A stretch of DNA of 64,000 nt from Helicobacter jaachi (GCF_000763135.2 NZ_JRPR02000003.1:109568-173567), one strand, 5' to 3'. Counted from the stretch's first letter, positions 19,106 through 29,096 are shown. Translations and numbers: made by a program. Notes: a model not told the origin generated them from the sequence alone.

Positions 19106-20143
19106 TTAAGAAAGCTCAAGCATTCTATCAAGGGCGATTTTTGCCCATTTTTGCACGCTAGATTCTAAAAATACCTCATTTATGGGCTTATCATCTTCTA
19201 ATGCGAGCAGGACATCAAGTATATCTTGCAGAGTCGTTTCATTCATCGTAGGGCATTGTGGCTTGCTTGAGCTTAGCACAAAGGTAGTTTGTGTGCCATT
19301 ATATTTAGGGCGCAGGCGATTAACCAAATTAAACTCCGTGCCAACAGCCACTCTTTGTGCTAAAGGCAGATTCTGCACATAGGTGATAATTTGGCTTGTA
19401 GAGCCTACAAAGTCGGCTAGCTCCACCACGCTGCTATCACATTCTGGGTGCACGACAATTTTAATATCGGGGAATTTTGAGCGGTAAAATGCCACGTCAC
19501 TTGGCGTAAAAAGCTGATGAACGGAGCAAAATCCATCATAGCAAATCACATCAGAATCTAAAATCACCTCTTTGCTATCCCTGCCTAAGAGCGAGGCTTT
19601 TTTGCCATCTGCGCGCGCGAGATTTTCCCCCAAACATCTATCGGGGAGGAAAAAGATTTTTTTGCCCTGTGCTTTGGCAAAGTCAAAAATTTTATGCGCA
19701 TTAGCACTGGTGCAAACTAGCCCGCCCATTTGGGCTACCTTTGCCTTTACATCGGCATTTGAATTAATATAAGTAATAGGGAAAATCTCCTCTCTCTTTA
19801 GCCCATACGCCTCCAAAGTTTCAATGCTTTTGTCATAATATTCACTATCAATCATTCTCGCCATTGAGCAGCACGCAAGGCGTGGCATTACCACGCGCTT
19901 TTGCGGAGCTAGCACCTTTACACTCTGCCCCATAAACGCCACGCCGCAAAAGATAATCAAATTTTTATCGCTCACAGAAGCCTTGCGCGATAATTCCAAG
20001 CTATCCCCGCATAAATCTGCTAATGCCACAATCTCATCTTTTTGATAAAAATGCGCCACCAAAAGCCCATCAAGCTTTTTTAATAGGGCTTTTATCTCGC
20101 CGCAAAGCACTTTAGAATCTGCCTCATTTACCGACATTCTCAC
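19106..20143 (-). CDS. nadA: quinolinate synthase NadA
   Basis: NadA condenses iminoaspartate with DHAP to give quinolinate using a 4Fe-4S cluster. The 345 residues keep the cluster cysteines in [23 protein letters not shown] and [10 protein letters not shown]. The N-terminal AHFYQKDEI and the [13 protein letters not shown] block are also present. NadC, the next enzyme, is nearby at 25876-26703 on the same strand, though separated by psd and others; NadB is not in the window. Confidence 0.96.
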   Translation of the reverse strand: MRMSVNEADSKVLCGEIKALLKKLDGLLVAHFYQKDEIVALADLCGDSLELSRKASVSDKNLIIFCGVAFMGQSVKVLAPQKRVVMPRLACCSMARMIDSEYYDKSIETLEAYGLKREEIFPITYINSNADVKAKVAQMGGLVCTSANAHKIFDFAKAQGKKIFFLPDRCLGENLARADGKKASLLGRDSKEVILDSDVICYDGFCSVHQLFTPSDVAFYRSKFPDIKIVVHPECDSSVVELADFVGSTSQIITYVQNLPLAQRVAVGTEFNLVNRLRPKYNGTQTTFVLSSSKPQCPTMNETTLQDILDVLLALEDDKPINEVFLESSVQKWAKIALDRMLELS

Positions 20144-20185
20144 TCCTTTTATTTGTATGCGTGGCTTATATCACAAATAAATTAA

Positions 20186-20971
20186 TTATGCGTAAGTGCC
20201 TATATCTTGGGCAAATTTCACTTTTTGATTAATAGGCACATCAAGGAGCATTTGCTCCATAAACAGCACAATGGTTGAGCCCATTTTAAACATACCCAAC
20301 TCCTCGCCTTTTTTGACAGAAAGAGGCGTGCTGTAGGTGTAGGAAATATTATGCGATTTGGCATTGCTTTGTATCTTAGATTCAAAATGCATAACAATAC
20401 TCCCCACATTGAGCGCGCCTACAGCCACAAAATAAAGCCATTTATGACTTGGTGTCTTTGCCACAACTACCACGCGTTCATTTCTGGCAAATAAATGTTG
20501 ATTTTTGTGCAAAGATGGCATATTAACTGGCAAAAGCTCACCGCTAAAATAGCGCACTTCATAAATTTGCATATCACAAGGCGCATGATAGCGATGATAA
20601 TCTCTAGGAGAAAGATAAAAATTCACATAATAAAACTCTCTATCAAGCTTCTGCCCTAAAAGCTCCTCGATAGAATACGCCATACCTTTAATTTGCAACG
20701 CCTGCTTGTCTTCACTCTTACCAATTTGTGTAATCAAGCTATCACAGGGCGATATAAGCACAATAGGATTTGGATTAATGGAGCGAGGGATACAGAGTGC
20801 GCGCGTAAAAAGGGCATTAAGCGAAGGATAGCTAGCGCTAGGGGCAAATTCAGCTAGCTCAATATGAAATATTTTCACATAAATGGCATTAATAAGCCGC
20901 TGCAAGGGAGGAAAAAACTTATGAGAGGCAAAGCGCCCAAAGAGACGCGAGCATTTGTTAGAAAAATTCAT
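20186..20971 (-). CDS. psd: phosphatidylserine decarboxylase proenzyme
   Basis: Psd makes phosphatidylethanolamine at the inner membrane. It is synthesised as a proenzyme that cleaves itself at Gly-Ser, turning Ser into a pyruvoyl cofactor. The cleavage motif appears as MGSTIVLF near residue 229, instead of the more usual LGST. The DYHRYHAPCD segment and the GALNVGSI block are diagnostic. The length (261) is normal for the short family. In H. pylori I recall psd next to nadA, as here. It follows the transporter gene by 9 bp. Confidence 0.94.
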   Translation of the reverse strand: MNFSNKCSRLFGRFASHKFFPPLQRLINAIYVKIFHIELAEFAPSASYPSLNALFTRALCIPRSINPNPIVLISPCDSLITQIGKSEDKQALQIKGMAYSIEELLGQKLDREFYYVNFYLSPRDYHRYHAPCDMQIYEVRYFSGELLPVNMPSLHKNQHLFARNERVVVVAKTPSHKWLYFVAVGALNVGSIVMHFESKIQSNAKSHNISYTYSTPLSVKKGEELGMFKMGSTIVLFMEQMLLDVPINQKVKFAQDIGTYA

Positions 20972-20980
20972 ATTATCCCC

Positions 20981-21535
20981 TTATGATTTTGTGATTTTGG
21001 GCTTAGTGCGTATGGCAAATGCATAAAATAATGGCGTATCACACAGCGAAAGAAAGGCTTTCATACTAAAATCAGCCAAAAGCATAGCCACAATGTGTTC
21101 CCATGGATAAATAAATAAAAAAGCGATGTGGAAAAAAATCATAGTGTCTATAAATTGTGAAATCATCGTGCTAGCGTTATTACGCAGCCACCAAAGGTTG
21201 GGGAAGCGATTTTTTAAATAAAAAAAGATGTGAATATCTAAATTTTGTGAAACAAAAAATGCACAAACGCTCGCTATAGCAATGCGCGGCTCACTAGCTA
21301 AAAGTGAAGGCACAAAGGCAAGCAATAGCCCTAGCCAAAGCGTTTTTAGCACTTGGGCTTTGCTATATTTTTCACTTAAAATATCCATAAGCAAAAAGCT
21401 CAAAGGATAAGTGAGTGCGCCATAAGTAAGCGGGGTGTTTAACACAGAAAACTGCACAGTAAAATTTGCTAGCACTACTATGCCAGCAAAAAGGCAGGCA
21501 CTAAGTATGAATGTCGCCTTGCTCATTTGCTTCAT
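20981..21535 (-). CDS. queuosine precursor transporter (YhhQ/QPTR family)
   Basis: A 184-residue integral membrane protein with about six hydrophobic helices. Segments typical of the family include LTYGALTYPLSFLLMDILSE near residue 35-55 and the later ASTMISQFIDTMIFF. YhhQ proteins import queuosine precursors such as 7-cyano-7-deazaguanine. It lies between psd and the large membrane protein gene, with gaps of about 9 bp on each side, so it is probably transcribed with them. The substrate is assigned by family only. Confidence 0.87.
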   Translation of the reverse strand: MKQMSKATFILSACLFAGIVVLANFTVQFSVLNTPLTYGALTYPLSFLLMDILSEKYSKAQVLKTLWLGLLLAFVPSLLASEPRIAIASVCAFFVSQNLDIHIFFYLKNRFPNLWWLRNNASTMISQFIDTMIFFHIAFLFIYPWEHIVAMLLADFSMKAFLSLCDTPLFYAFAIRTKPKITKS

Positions 21536-21544
21536 TGCTCCTCC

Positions 21545-23407
21545 TTAATTTGCGTGTATAGAATCTGCTTGTGACGATGAAGAAGTCGGGCTAGATTCTA
21601 AAGGGATAGTTTGTAAAATTTGTTTTGAAAGTTGTGCATTATAGCTTACAAGGCTGTTTTTTAGCTGAATTTTCCACTGCGTAAAGCCCTCGCGCATTTG
21701 GGCTTTGAACGCATCTTCATTTAGCACTTCATCAACGCTATTAATCGCATAATCACTCGCCACAAAAAAACCTATAGCGCACAATGGCGCCAATGCCCCA
21801 CATAAAATCGCCCCACCAGCACCAGCAGTGGTAGAAATGCCCTTTTTTACAGCTGTTTTGCCAACTACTTTCGCCGTTGATTTACCAAGCATTTTGGCTG
21901 AACTTTTAAGTATCATAGAGCCTGCCACACTTGCGCTAAAAATTGCTGCAATGCCATCAGTTGCCCTAGGAGAGAGTAAATCAAGCTTATGATTAATTTC
22001 ACTAAAAGAGAGATTTTGCGTAAATTGCGCGTTATTTGGCTTTTTGTATGTGATAAAAAAATTAAAACTCTGCTGCAAATGGGGCTTAAGATTTGCCAAT
22101 GCTTTATCATAAATGTCATTAAGATGAGCCTCTAAATCATAGGGCGTGTAGGTTTTAAGCAAAAAAATAAACTGCTCTTGTGCAATCTCCTCACCCTTAC
22201 CAATCGCCGCGTAAAAAAGCCGCGTATATTCGCCATAAACGCTAAAATACCATTTAGAATATTCATTAATAATCACTTCTTCTTTGACAAAATATTCATC
22301 TACACTGCCCTGCACAGCGCTATCAAGCTGAGATTGAAAATCTGCAACATTGCTTTGGAGCTTGTGTGTTAAGGCTGGCACATCGCTGCTATTTATGAAG
22401 CCTTGCGCGCCTTGAATACTTAGCGTGATGTAGGGTGCATTTTTTTCTAGAATCTGTGAGCTAAGCAGCGGAGGGAGCGCACTTGTAGATTTAGCCAAAG
22501 ATTGCAGATGAATGCTTATATTAAAGGCGATATAGAGGCTTATGAGAAAAAAAAGCATGGTGAAAAACTGCCTAAAAGAGCGTGTATGAGCGGGCAAATC
22601 TTGCGTAGATTCTATAATTTGATTTTCCTTAGCTTCCCTTTTTGGTTTTTTAAGTGCAAAATATTTATAAATACCCCTCTCACTCCCCACACACAGCAAA
22701 CAAAAGCTCACAAACGAAGCAAAATGCCCGCAGGCAAATAATATCTCAAGCCCAATATGCAAATAAGTATCTGCTACATTTGCATACAGCATATCAAGAA
22801 TAGCTTTTTTAAGCAAAATAAAGGCAAAAATTTCTTGCCATATTTGGCAGGGCATTTGTGCGATATGATAGCTTTGTAATAGATTTTGATAATGCGTTTG
22901 CGTGTCCATTATAGGCGCACCTTGAGCGCTATTAGCAAATATAATCTCAATCAAACACGCCACAAGCGCACAAACAATAGCGGTATATTTAAGCGCAAGC
23001 ACAGATGCGAAATCCCCGCTAATATTGGCTTTACAGATGAAATTTATCACTCTAAAGCCATATATGCTAATTGGCACAAGTAAGCAAAGTAAAAAAATCT
23101 CACTCCCACTAGGAAATATAAGCATAAAAAAAAGCGTCACACTTCCCACAAGCGCGACAAAAAAACTCACAAATCTCACAAGTGTAAAGTGAGCAAAATA
23201 ACGATGCAATATAGAATCTGGCTTGTAGTAGGCTTTAATGGTGGCTTGCTTTTTTACTCTTAAAATGCTGTAAGTTTGGATAAAAAGCGCCAAAGCAAGC
23301 CCACAAAATGCCGGATAAAACAAAACGCACATTTGCGGATAGAATCCTACGCACAAAATGCATATAATGCTTGCAACAAAGAGGATAGATGGCACAAGCT
23401 GCTTCAT
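21545..23407 (-). CDS. 620-aa multi-pass membrane protein, unknown function
   Basis: I do not recognise this protein. The N-terminal ~300 residues contain roughly seven hydrophobic helices. Residues about 310-480 are a soluble, probably periplasmic region with many predicted helices (VDEYFVKEEVIINEYSKWYF). Residues about 490-560 are Gly/Ala/Lys-rich (KMLGKSTAKVVGKTAVKKG) followed by another hydrophobic hairpin. A Ser-rich tail ends the chain. The Gly/Ala hairpin resembles pore or toxin-inserting segments, but this is only a visual resemblance. AGGAGG precedes the ATG. Confidence 0.7.
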   Translation of the reverse strand: MKQLVPSILFVASIICILCVGFYPQMCVLFYPAFCGLALALFIQTYSILRVKKQATIKAYYKPDSILHRYFAHFTLVRFVSFFVALVGSVTLFFMLIFPSGSEIFLLCLLVPISIYGFRVINFICKANISGDFASVLALKYTAIVCALVACLIEIIFANSAQGAPIMDTQTHYQNLLQSYHIAQMPCQIWQEIFAFILLKKAILDMLYANVADTYLHIGLEILFACGHFASFVSFCLLCVGSERGIYKYFALKKPKREAKENQIIESTQDLPAHTRSFRQFFTMLFFLISLYIAFNISIHLQSLAKSTSALPPLLSSQILEKNAPYITLSIQGAQGFINSSDVPALTHKLQSNVADFQSQLDSAVQGSVDEYFVKEEVIINEYSKWYFSVYGEYTRLFYAAIGKGEEIAQEQFIFLLKTYTPYDLEAHLNDIYDKALANLKPHLQQSFNFFITYKKPNNAQFTQNLSFSEINHKLDLLSPRATDGIAAIFSASVAGSMILKSSAKMLGKSTAKVVGKTAVKKGISTTAGAGGAILCGALAPLCAIGFFVASDYAINSVDEVLNEDAFKAQMREGFTQWKIQLKNSLVSYNAQLSKQILQTIPLESSPTSSSSQADSIHAN

Positions 23408-23449
23408 ATACTATCCTCCTTAAGTCCCTAAACTTGGGGGAGTTTTATA

Positions 23450-24115
23450 CTATTTAGTAATCGCTGTAAGTGAAATTTCAACGCGGCGATTTTTTGCCCT
23501 GCCCTCTGCAGTGGCATTTGAAGCGATTGGTTCGCTTGAGCCTAAGCCCTCAATGACAAATCTTTCACTTTTAACTTTTTGATTTTTAAGATATTGCGCC
23601 ACGGCATTAGCACGCTGTTGAGAAAGTGCTAAATTTGTCGCATCAGAGCCTGTATTATCGGTAAATCCAACAACACTCACAATAGTTTTTTCATACTTAT
23701 TAAGCACTTTTGCCACAGAATTAAGCACTGGGTAGAAATCCCCACTTAAGTCCGCACTACCTGTTCTAAAAGTAATATCGCCGGGCATATTAAGTGTGAT
23801 TTCATCTCCAATTTTTGTAACGCTTACCCCCGTGCCTTGCAACTCTTCACGCAATTTTTTATCTTGGATATCCATATATGCGCCCACTGCTCCCCCTGCT
23901 AATGCGCCCACACCTGCGCCAATAGCCGCACCCTTTGCCCTATTTTTCTTATGCACCAATGCGCCAATTCCAGCGCCCACAGCCGCTGTTCCTAATGCGC
24001 CAATAGCGGTTTTACTTACTTGCGATTCGCCTGTGTAGGGATTTGTCGTGCAAGCCGACATAAGAAGCGCGCCGCAAACGATAATAGAAACCCGTGAAGT
24101 TGTCATTTTTAACAT
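23450..24115 (-). CDS. OmpA-family lipoprotein with glycine zipper (YiaD-like)
   Basis: The ATG at 24115 (MLKMTTSRVS) is chosen for its AAAGGA ribosome site; the 31-residue longer form overlaps rdgB. A lipoprotein signal ends in LLMSAC. Residues ~30-90 form a glycine zipper (AIGALGTAAVGAGIGALV, GAAIGAGVGALAGGAVGAY). Residues ~110-220 are an OmpA/MotB peptidoglycan-binding domain with FTDNTGSDATN and LSQQRANAV, ending NRRVEI. It probably tethers the outer membrane to the wall. The architecture matches E. coli YiaD. Confidence 0.92.
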   Translation of the reverse strand: MLKMTTSRVSIIVCGALLMSACTTNPYTGESQVSKTAIGALGTAAVGAGIGALVHKKNRAKGAAIGAGVGALAGGAVGAYMDIQDKKLREELQGTGVSVTKIGDEITLNMPGDITFRTGSADLSGDFYPVLNSVAKVLNKYEKTIVSVVGFTDNTGSDATNLALSQQRANAVAQYLKNQKVKSERFVIEGLGSSEPIASNATAEGRAKNRRVEISLTAITK

Positions 24116-24183
24116 TTTAATCCTTTGTAATGTAAGATAGAATGCGCATTGTAGCCATAAAGAAATTTTTTTTACCTTAAATC

Positions 24184-24873
24184 TTAGCTTAAAATTTTTT
24201 CTATGCATTGAGAAATGGCTTTTTTGCGGTGGGATATACGATTTTTAGCACTTGGATTATATTCTGCTAAACTTAAACCTAAAGGATTATCCTCGCTAGG
24301 TATGAAAATAGGGTCATAACCAAAGCCCGCATTGCCTCGCATTTGCGCTATTACACTGCCTTTAAGCTTGCCTTCAAAATGCTCTATGATAAAATCTGCT
24401 GACGGTGTGCAAGAAAATGCCTTTATCTCAATCATAGCAATATGTGCAAGAAAATACGCAGGTGTAGGCGCAATGGGCTTTATAGATTCTATAAGACAGT
24501 GCAGATTGGCTAAATCTGTGCTAGATTCTATGCTATCAAAGTGCTTAAAGCTCGCATACCGCGCGCTATAAATGCCCGGCTCGCCATTGAGTGCTAGCAC
24601 ACATAGCCCGCTATCCTCTGCGATAATAAAATATGGCGCAGCATAGGGCAAGGGGCGAAACTTAAATTCGTGCTTAATAGCCTCATAAATAGCCTTAACT
24701 TTAATTGTGGCATTTTCCTTAAAAGTTACGCCAGATTCTATAATCTCAAAAGGCTCTATAATGTCGCTATATGCGCATACTCTGATGTTTTTGTGCTGCT
24801 TAAACTCATCTTTTAATATGGCTTGAAATTCGCGGATTTTGTGCGCATTGTTGGTGGCTAGAATAATGGTCAT
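24184..24873 (-). CDS. rdgB: non-canonical purine NTP pyrophosphatase (RdgB/HAM1)
   Basis: RdgB removes ITP, dITP and XTP from the nucleotide pool. The start at 24873 (MTIILATNNAHK) follows AAAGGAGTTTT. Conserved blocks are LATNNAHKIREF, the AEDSGLCVLALNGEPGIYSARY metal-site segment (Asp acting as base), GFGYDPIF and NRISHRKKA. Its 229 residues exceed the usual ~200, because of an insert around residues 115-130 that includes copies of the dispersed word. The start lies just downstream of the thiL stop. Confidence 0.94.
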   Translation of the reverse strand: MTIILATNNAHKIREFQAILKDEFKQHKNIRVCAYSDIIEPFEIIESGVTFKENATIKVKAIYEAIKHEFKFRPLPYAAPYFIIAEDSGLCVLALNGEPGIYSARYASFKHFDSIESSTDLANLHCLIESIKPIAPTPAYFLAHIAMIEIKAFSCTPSADFIIEHFEGKLKGSVIAQMRGNAGFGYDPIFIPSEDNPLGLSLAEYNPSAKNRISHRKKAISQCIEKILS

Positions 24874-24899
24874 AAAACTCCTTTGTGTAATCTGCTGCC

Positions 24900-25862
24900 T
24901 TAATGCCACTTGCGGTATGGCGGTAGTTTGTAGCGTTTTTTACTTAACATACCAAGCGGGCGAATGCGGATTCTATATTTTTTGGCTATTTGTTTGGCGC
25001 GCAGCAAGTCTTTAGGCGCTATAGCAAAAAGCATTTCATACACCTCCGCACTTTGGAGAAAAAGCCTTGATTGTGCGCTAAATAGGGGAATAAACGATTT
25101 GAACCCTGCATGATTAAGCGCACATAGACGTGTGATTTCACTCAAAATGCCATCAGATATATCCATACCCCCCCTCAAAAAATGCGCGCAATGAGAAATA
25201 AAGTCCGCACGCAATTTGGGGGATAAAAATATGCCCTTTGGCTTTTTAGCTTTGGGATTTTTAAGCAGCATATTAAGGTTTTTTAGACTTTGAGTTAGCG
25301 CATACTTTGGATACATATCACAAGTGCAGCAAATAAGGCTACCGTGCGCTATTTTATCGCGATAAAGCGTGTGCTTATGCTTCAAACCAAAATAAGTGAT
25401 ATGAATTTGCATTTTTTCCGCGCTAATGGTATCCCCACCTATAATTTTTATCCCCCACAGGCGGCAAAAATCGCCCACACCTCTAGCAAAATCTTTTATC
25501 TCCCTTCTCTCCCAATGCTTTGGCAGCGCGATACTTAGCATCGCATATAAGGGCTTTGCATTCATTGCCACCATATCGGAGTGATTAACCATAAAGGCTT
25601 TTTGCGCTATCTCATAGGGCGAAAACCACTTTTGTAAAAAATGCACTCCCTCACAAAAGCTATCCATACCGATAGCTAAGGATTTATTAGACTTAGCAAA
25701 TAATGCAGGGCAATGATGAGTGAGCGATTGTATATGCGCGCTATGTGTTTTATACATTTTTGGGCTAGCATTAAGCAAAATGCAGCAATCATCGCCTATG
25801 CCCTGCGTAACACCCTCTTTTTGCAAACAATGCATAAAAAAAGATTCTCTATCAAAGCGCAT
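24900..25862 (-). CDS. thiL: thiamine-monophosphate kinase ThiL
   Basis: ThiL phosphorylates thiamine monophosphate to the active diphosphate. The 320-residue protein has the AIR-synthase-like fold: GIGDDCCIL, NHSDMVAMNAKP, IIGGDTIS and DISDGILSE. The region after residue 230 diverges from better-known ThiL sequences and is Lys/Arg-rich, so a broader PurM/ThiL-like assignment is possible. A G7 run on the coding strand (near 25168-25174) is borderline for slippage. It follows nadC by 13 bp. Confidence 0.85.
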   Translation of the reverse strand: MRFDRESFFMHCLQKEGVTQGIGDDCCILLNASPKMYKTHSAHIQSLTHHCPALFAKSNKSLAIGMDSFCEGVHFLQKWFSPYEIAQKAFMVNHSDMVAMNAKPLYAMLSIALPKHWERREIKDFARGVGDFCRLWGIKIIGGDTISAEKMQIHITYFGLKHKHTLYRDKIAHGSLICCTCDMYPKYALTQSLKNLNMLLKNPKAKKPKGIFLSPKLRADFISHCAHFLRGGMDISDGILSEITRLCALNHAGFKSFIPLFSAQSRLFLQSAEVYEMLFAIAPKDLLRAKQIAKKYRIRIRPLGMLSKKRYKLPPYRKWH

Positions 25863-25875
25863 ATAAAATCTTACA

Positions 25876-26703
25876 CTACTTAATTTTTAGGCTTAAATCA
25901 AGCCAGCGCGCCTGATGAATAAGCGAGCCAACGCTCAAAGCCTCAACGCCACTTAGCGCGTATGCTCTAATATTCTCAAGTGTGATATTCCCACTGGCTT
26001 CAAGCACAATATGCGGTGCGGTGGCATTACGATAAGCCACCACTTCACGCACTTGAGCCACACTCATATTATCACACATAATCACATCTGCTCCCGCGCT
26101 TATAGCTTCTTTGACATACGCTAGATTCTCACACTCCACTTCAATAGGACACATAAATGGCAATCTCTCTCTAGCAGTGCTAATAATTTCACAAAGATTC
26201 CCAATATGCGATAAATGCGTGTCTTTTAGCATAAGCATTGTATCAAGCCCAAAGCGATGATTACAGCCCCCACCATTGCGGATAGAATATTTCTCAAGTT
26301 CGCGTAGCAAAGGGCGCGTTTTGCGTGTATCAAGCAGCTTAATGGATATATCTTGTATTTGCGCCATATATGCAGCGCATAAAGTCGCTATCCCGCTGCT
26401 ATGAGCTAGGATATTAAGCAGCACGCGCTCAAGCTGCAAAATATATATATAACTTCCCTCTATATCGCATAAATGCGCCCCTTGTGAAAAGAATTCCCCA
26501 TCATTATGCATACGTATGATGTGTATGTTAAAGTGTTTCATTAAAGCTTGCGCATATACAGCCCCTGAAAATATGCCATCTTCTTTAGCGACAACAGAGG
26601 CTTTAACGCTCCTATCTGGCGCAATGAGGGCAAATAAATCACCCCTACCTAAATCCTCACTTAAAGCCTGTGAAATAAACTGCTCTATATACTGCTGTGT
26701 CAT
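25876..26703 (-). CDS. nadC: nicotinate-nucleotide pyrophosphorylase NadC
   Basis: NadC converts quinolinate and PRPP to nicotinate mononucleotide. The 275 residues show SEDLGRGD, the LLDTRKTRPLLRELEKY active-site block, NGGGCNHRFGL, IEVECEN and VIMCDNM. The C-terminal EASGNITLENIRAYA...GVEALSVGSL is also intact. AAAGGCATAAT precedes the ATG. NadA, which makes its substrate, is ~6 kb away on the same strand. Confidence 0.97.
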   Translation of the reverse strand: MTQQYIEQFISQALSEDLGRGDLFALIAPDRSVKASVVAKEDGIFSGAVYAQALMKHFNIHIIRMHNDGEFFSQGAHLCDIEGSYIYILQLERVLLNILAHSSGIATLCAAYMAQIQDISIKLLDTRKTRPLLRELEKYSIRNGGGCNHRFGLDTMLMLKDTHLSHIGNLCEIISTARERLPFMCPIEVECENLAYVKEAISAGADVIMCDNMSVAQVREVVAYRNATAPHIVLEASGNITLENIRAYALSGVEALSVGSLIHQARWLDLSLKIK

Positions 26704-26747
26704 ATTATGCCTTTGCGTTCTAAGATAGTGAAATTCTGCAATAGATT

Positions 26748-27692
26748 CTATAATTTTTTATGCAGCCCGTCGGCGAGCTGATAAAATGCGTTATTCCCTA
26801 CACTGCTTTGCTTTATGCTACCTTTTTGGCAGAGTTTATATAAAAGTGCTAATGATTGAGAATCTAACATTTTTTGAGCGTCATTAATGCTTAATGGACG
26901 GCGCTTGATAAGCCCAATAAGCTCATCTTGTGAGTATGATTTTTGCGCACTTTCTGCGGCATTATCTTTGCGTTTGGGCAAATTAATATGAAGCTTAGGA
27001 TAGGCATAAAAACATGCCGCAAGTTTTTTTAGCTCTTCTTCGCTCACTGCCTCAACCTTATAGGCAGGTGGGCGGTCAATACTCCCAATATCCACGCGAT
27101 GAATGGGTAGGCTAGCTAGAAATGCTGCAATTTCCCTGCTTTGCTCCAAAGTGTCATTAATGCCTTTGACAAATAGCACTTCAGCAATAATCTCGCCCTT
27201 AAACTCCTTGCAAAAAGTGGCAATGCCCTCTTTAATCTGCGTAAGTTTAAGGCTTGAATGCGGGCGGTCAATGTGTTTAAAGGCTCTAGATTCTAAACTA
27301 TCGCAAGAAAATTTCACCATATCAAGCTGGCTCATAGCACTCCTCACACTTGGCTTCCACAAAAGCGAACCATTCGTCAAAAGGAGCAACTTTATAGAAT
27401 CTGGCACTATTTTCTTAAGATTGCTAATTAATTCTTGTAAATATGGATACAGCGTTGGTTCGCCATTTGCTGTAAGCGTTAAAACATCACATTCATGCAC
27501 ATTGAGTGCAGATTTTACCGCTTTTATCACATCATCTACGCTCACAATCTTACGCATAGAATCTACACTTTTATGCCCTGCAAGCTCGCAATACACGCAA
27601 TCAAAATTGCACTGCTTTTCAAAAGGTGATAAATCAACGCCCAAAGAGCGCCCAAATCGCCGCGAATGCACAGGACCAAACACGATATTCAT
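26748..27692 (-). CDS. radical SAM protein (COG0731-like)
   Basis: A 314-residue radical SAM enzyme. The cluster motif CNFDCVYC sits near residues 28-35 after FGPVHSRRFGRSLGVDLSP, and TANGEPTLYP is the SAM-binding GE block. The N-terminal signature resembles the COG0731 group related to wyosine enzymes. Bacterial members have no firmly known substrate, so none is assigned. A short helical C-terminal region (KRRPLSINDAQKML) may bind nucleic acid or partner protein. It is divergent from the lytic transglycosylase gene. Confidence 0.85.
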   Translation of the reverse strand: MNIVFGPVHSRRFGRSLGVDLSPFEKQCNFDCVYCELAGHKSVDSMRKIVSVDDVIKAVKSALNVHECDVLTLTANGEPTLYPYLQELISNLKKIVPDSIKLLLLTNGSLLWKPSVRSAMSQLDMVKFSCDSLESRAFKHIDRPHSSLKLTQIKEGIATFCKEFKGEIIAEVLFVKGINDTLEQSREIAAFLASLPIHRVDIGSIDRPPAYKVEAVSEEELKKLAACFYAYPKLHINLPKRKDNAAESAQKSYSQDELIGLIKRRPLSINDAQKMLDSQSLALLYKLCQKGSIKQSSVGNNAFYQLADGLHKKL

Positions 27693-27876
27693 AACATTTC
27701 ACCCGCCTTTAGTAACTTTAGATGACTTTAATCTTATAGTATTTTTACATTATCATTTTATTTAATTTTATTAATTTTTGAATAGGCAAAAAGTATAGCA
27801 CATTCATAATGATAATAAAAAGTTTTTATTTTTACGCTACAATCCTAAGCCTAAATCTTAAGATATAAGGCATTTT
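27693..27876. promoter_or_regulatory. AT-rich divergent control region between radical SAM and MltC-like genes
   Basis: This 184-bp gap is strongly AT-rich, with ATTATCATTTTATTT and CATAATGATAATAA stretches that resemble the loosely conserved Fur boxes of Helicobacter. A -10-like TACAAT at 27838-27843 would serve the MltC-like gene. I see no coding potential. The Fur suggestion is weak because AT-rich sequence easily mimics such boxes. Confidence 0.4.
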
Positions 27877-29094
27877 TTGAAAGTTTTTGGGCGACAAAAC
27901 TCCTTTTTGCGGCAAGGTTTGCATAAACTCTTGCAGATTCTCACTCTCGCGCTTTGTTTGTTTGGCTGCTCTGCGCTTAATGTGCAAAATGCCCATAAAG
28001 TCGCAATTGCTGATGACCCAAATTACGCTCTGCAGCAAATTGCAGGTAATCAATTTAGAATCTACGCAAGCGACCACAAAGCCCTTTTGCGCGATATTAA
28101 AGAGGCAAAGAAGCAATATAATAAAATTGCTAATGCGCTAAGCGGCAATGTCGCAAAGCAGTGGAGCGCGGAAGATGTGAGCCTGCCTAGCGCGCAAACT
28201 TATGTGAAATATTCAAACAACTACAAATCAAAGGCTAGCATTGATTTTACCTCTGGAGCAATACGCATTGAGACTATAGATTCTATAAATCCTATGCAGT
28301 CGCTAGAGCAAGCCATTAGCCACACACTTTTGCTGCCTCAAGACCCAAGCAAGGTTGATTTATACTCAAGCGATGATTTTAGTTTTGATGGCAAACCATT
28401 TTTAGCAGGCTTAATCAAAGACAACGATGGGGAGGATATACTTACACAATGGCGCGCGCAACGCTATGCCAAATATCTCATAACTCATAAGCTAAAAACC
28501 CGCAAGGATAGCAAGGGCAAGGTGGTGAATTATGTGGATTTGCAAATGGTTGGGGATTATCAAAGCAAAAGCGAGCATAAATATGAAGCCATTGTGCAAA
28601 AATACGCTCGTAAGTATAATGTCTCGCCAGCCCTTGTGCTAGGCATTATCCAAACAGAATCTAATTTCAATCCCTACGCTGTGAGCGGTGCGCCCGCATA
28701 TGGACTCATGCAAATCGTGCCAAGCACTGCAGGAGCGGACGCGTATGAGCTTATTAATGGCAAAAAGGGCAAGCCTACTAAAGAAATGCTTTTTAACCCT
28801 GAAACTAATATCGAGTATGGCGTGGCGTATTTAAGCATTCTTTTTAATCGCTATTTGCCCGATGTGAAAGATAAGCTAAGTCAAGAATATTGCGTGATTA
28901 CGGCGTATAATGCAGGTGCGGGCAGTGTGCTTAGGACTTTTGCAAGCGATAAAACTCAAGCTTTCCAGCGCATTAATGCCCTCTCATCATCAAAAGTCTA
29001 TGATACATTGCGCACTAAGCTCCCCTCCGATGAGGGTAGGCGGTATCTGCTTAAAGTAAGCACTTTTAAGAAAAATTATGAGCATATCAAATAG
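27877..29094 (+). CDS. membrane-bound lytic murein transglycosylase (MltC-like)
   Basis: This cleaves glycan strands with formation of 1,6-anhydromuramic acid. The start is TTG, preceded by ATAAGG six bases upstream. The signal ends in a lipobox LCLFGC (Cys about 32), so it is an outer-membrane lipoprotein. The N-terminal ~200 residues resemble the MltC-specific domain, and residues ~230-400 are a GH23-like SLT domain with the catalytic Glu in IIQTESNFNP, GLMQIVPSTAG and ITAYNAGAGS. It is followed by bpt after two bases. Confidence 0.9.
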   Translation: MKVFGRQNSFLRQGLHKLLQILTLALCLFGCSALNVQNAHKVAIADDPNYALQQIAGNQFRIYASDHKALLRDIKEAKKQYNKIANALSGNVAKQWSAEDVSLPSAQTYVKYSNNYKSKASIDFTSGAIRIETIDSINPMQSLEQAISHTLLLPQDPSKVDLYSSDDFSFDGKPFLAGLIKDNDGEDILTQWRAQRYAKYLITHKLKTRKDSKGKVVNYVDLQMVGDYQSKSEHKYEAIVQKYARKYNVSPALVLGIIQTESNFNPYAVSGAPAYGLMQIVPSTAGADAYELINGKKGKPTKEMLFNPETNIEYGVAYLSILFNRYLPDVKDKLSQEYCVITAYNAGAGSVLRTFASDKTQAFQRINALSSSKVYDTLRTKLPSDEGRRYLLKVSTFKKNYEHIK

Positions 29095-29096
29095 CT

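Noticed and set aside
27103..27765. A long plus-strand reading frame opposite the radical SAM gene
   Set aside because: It is a shadow of the well-supported minus-strand gene, has no family motif and no ribosome site.
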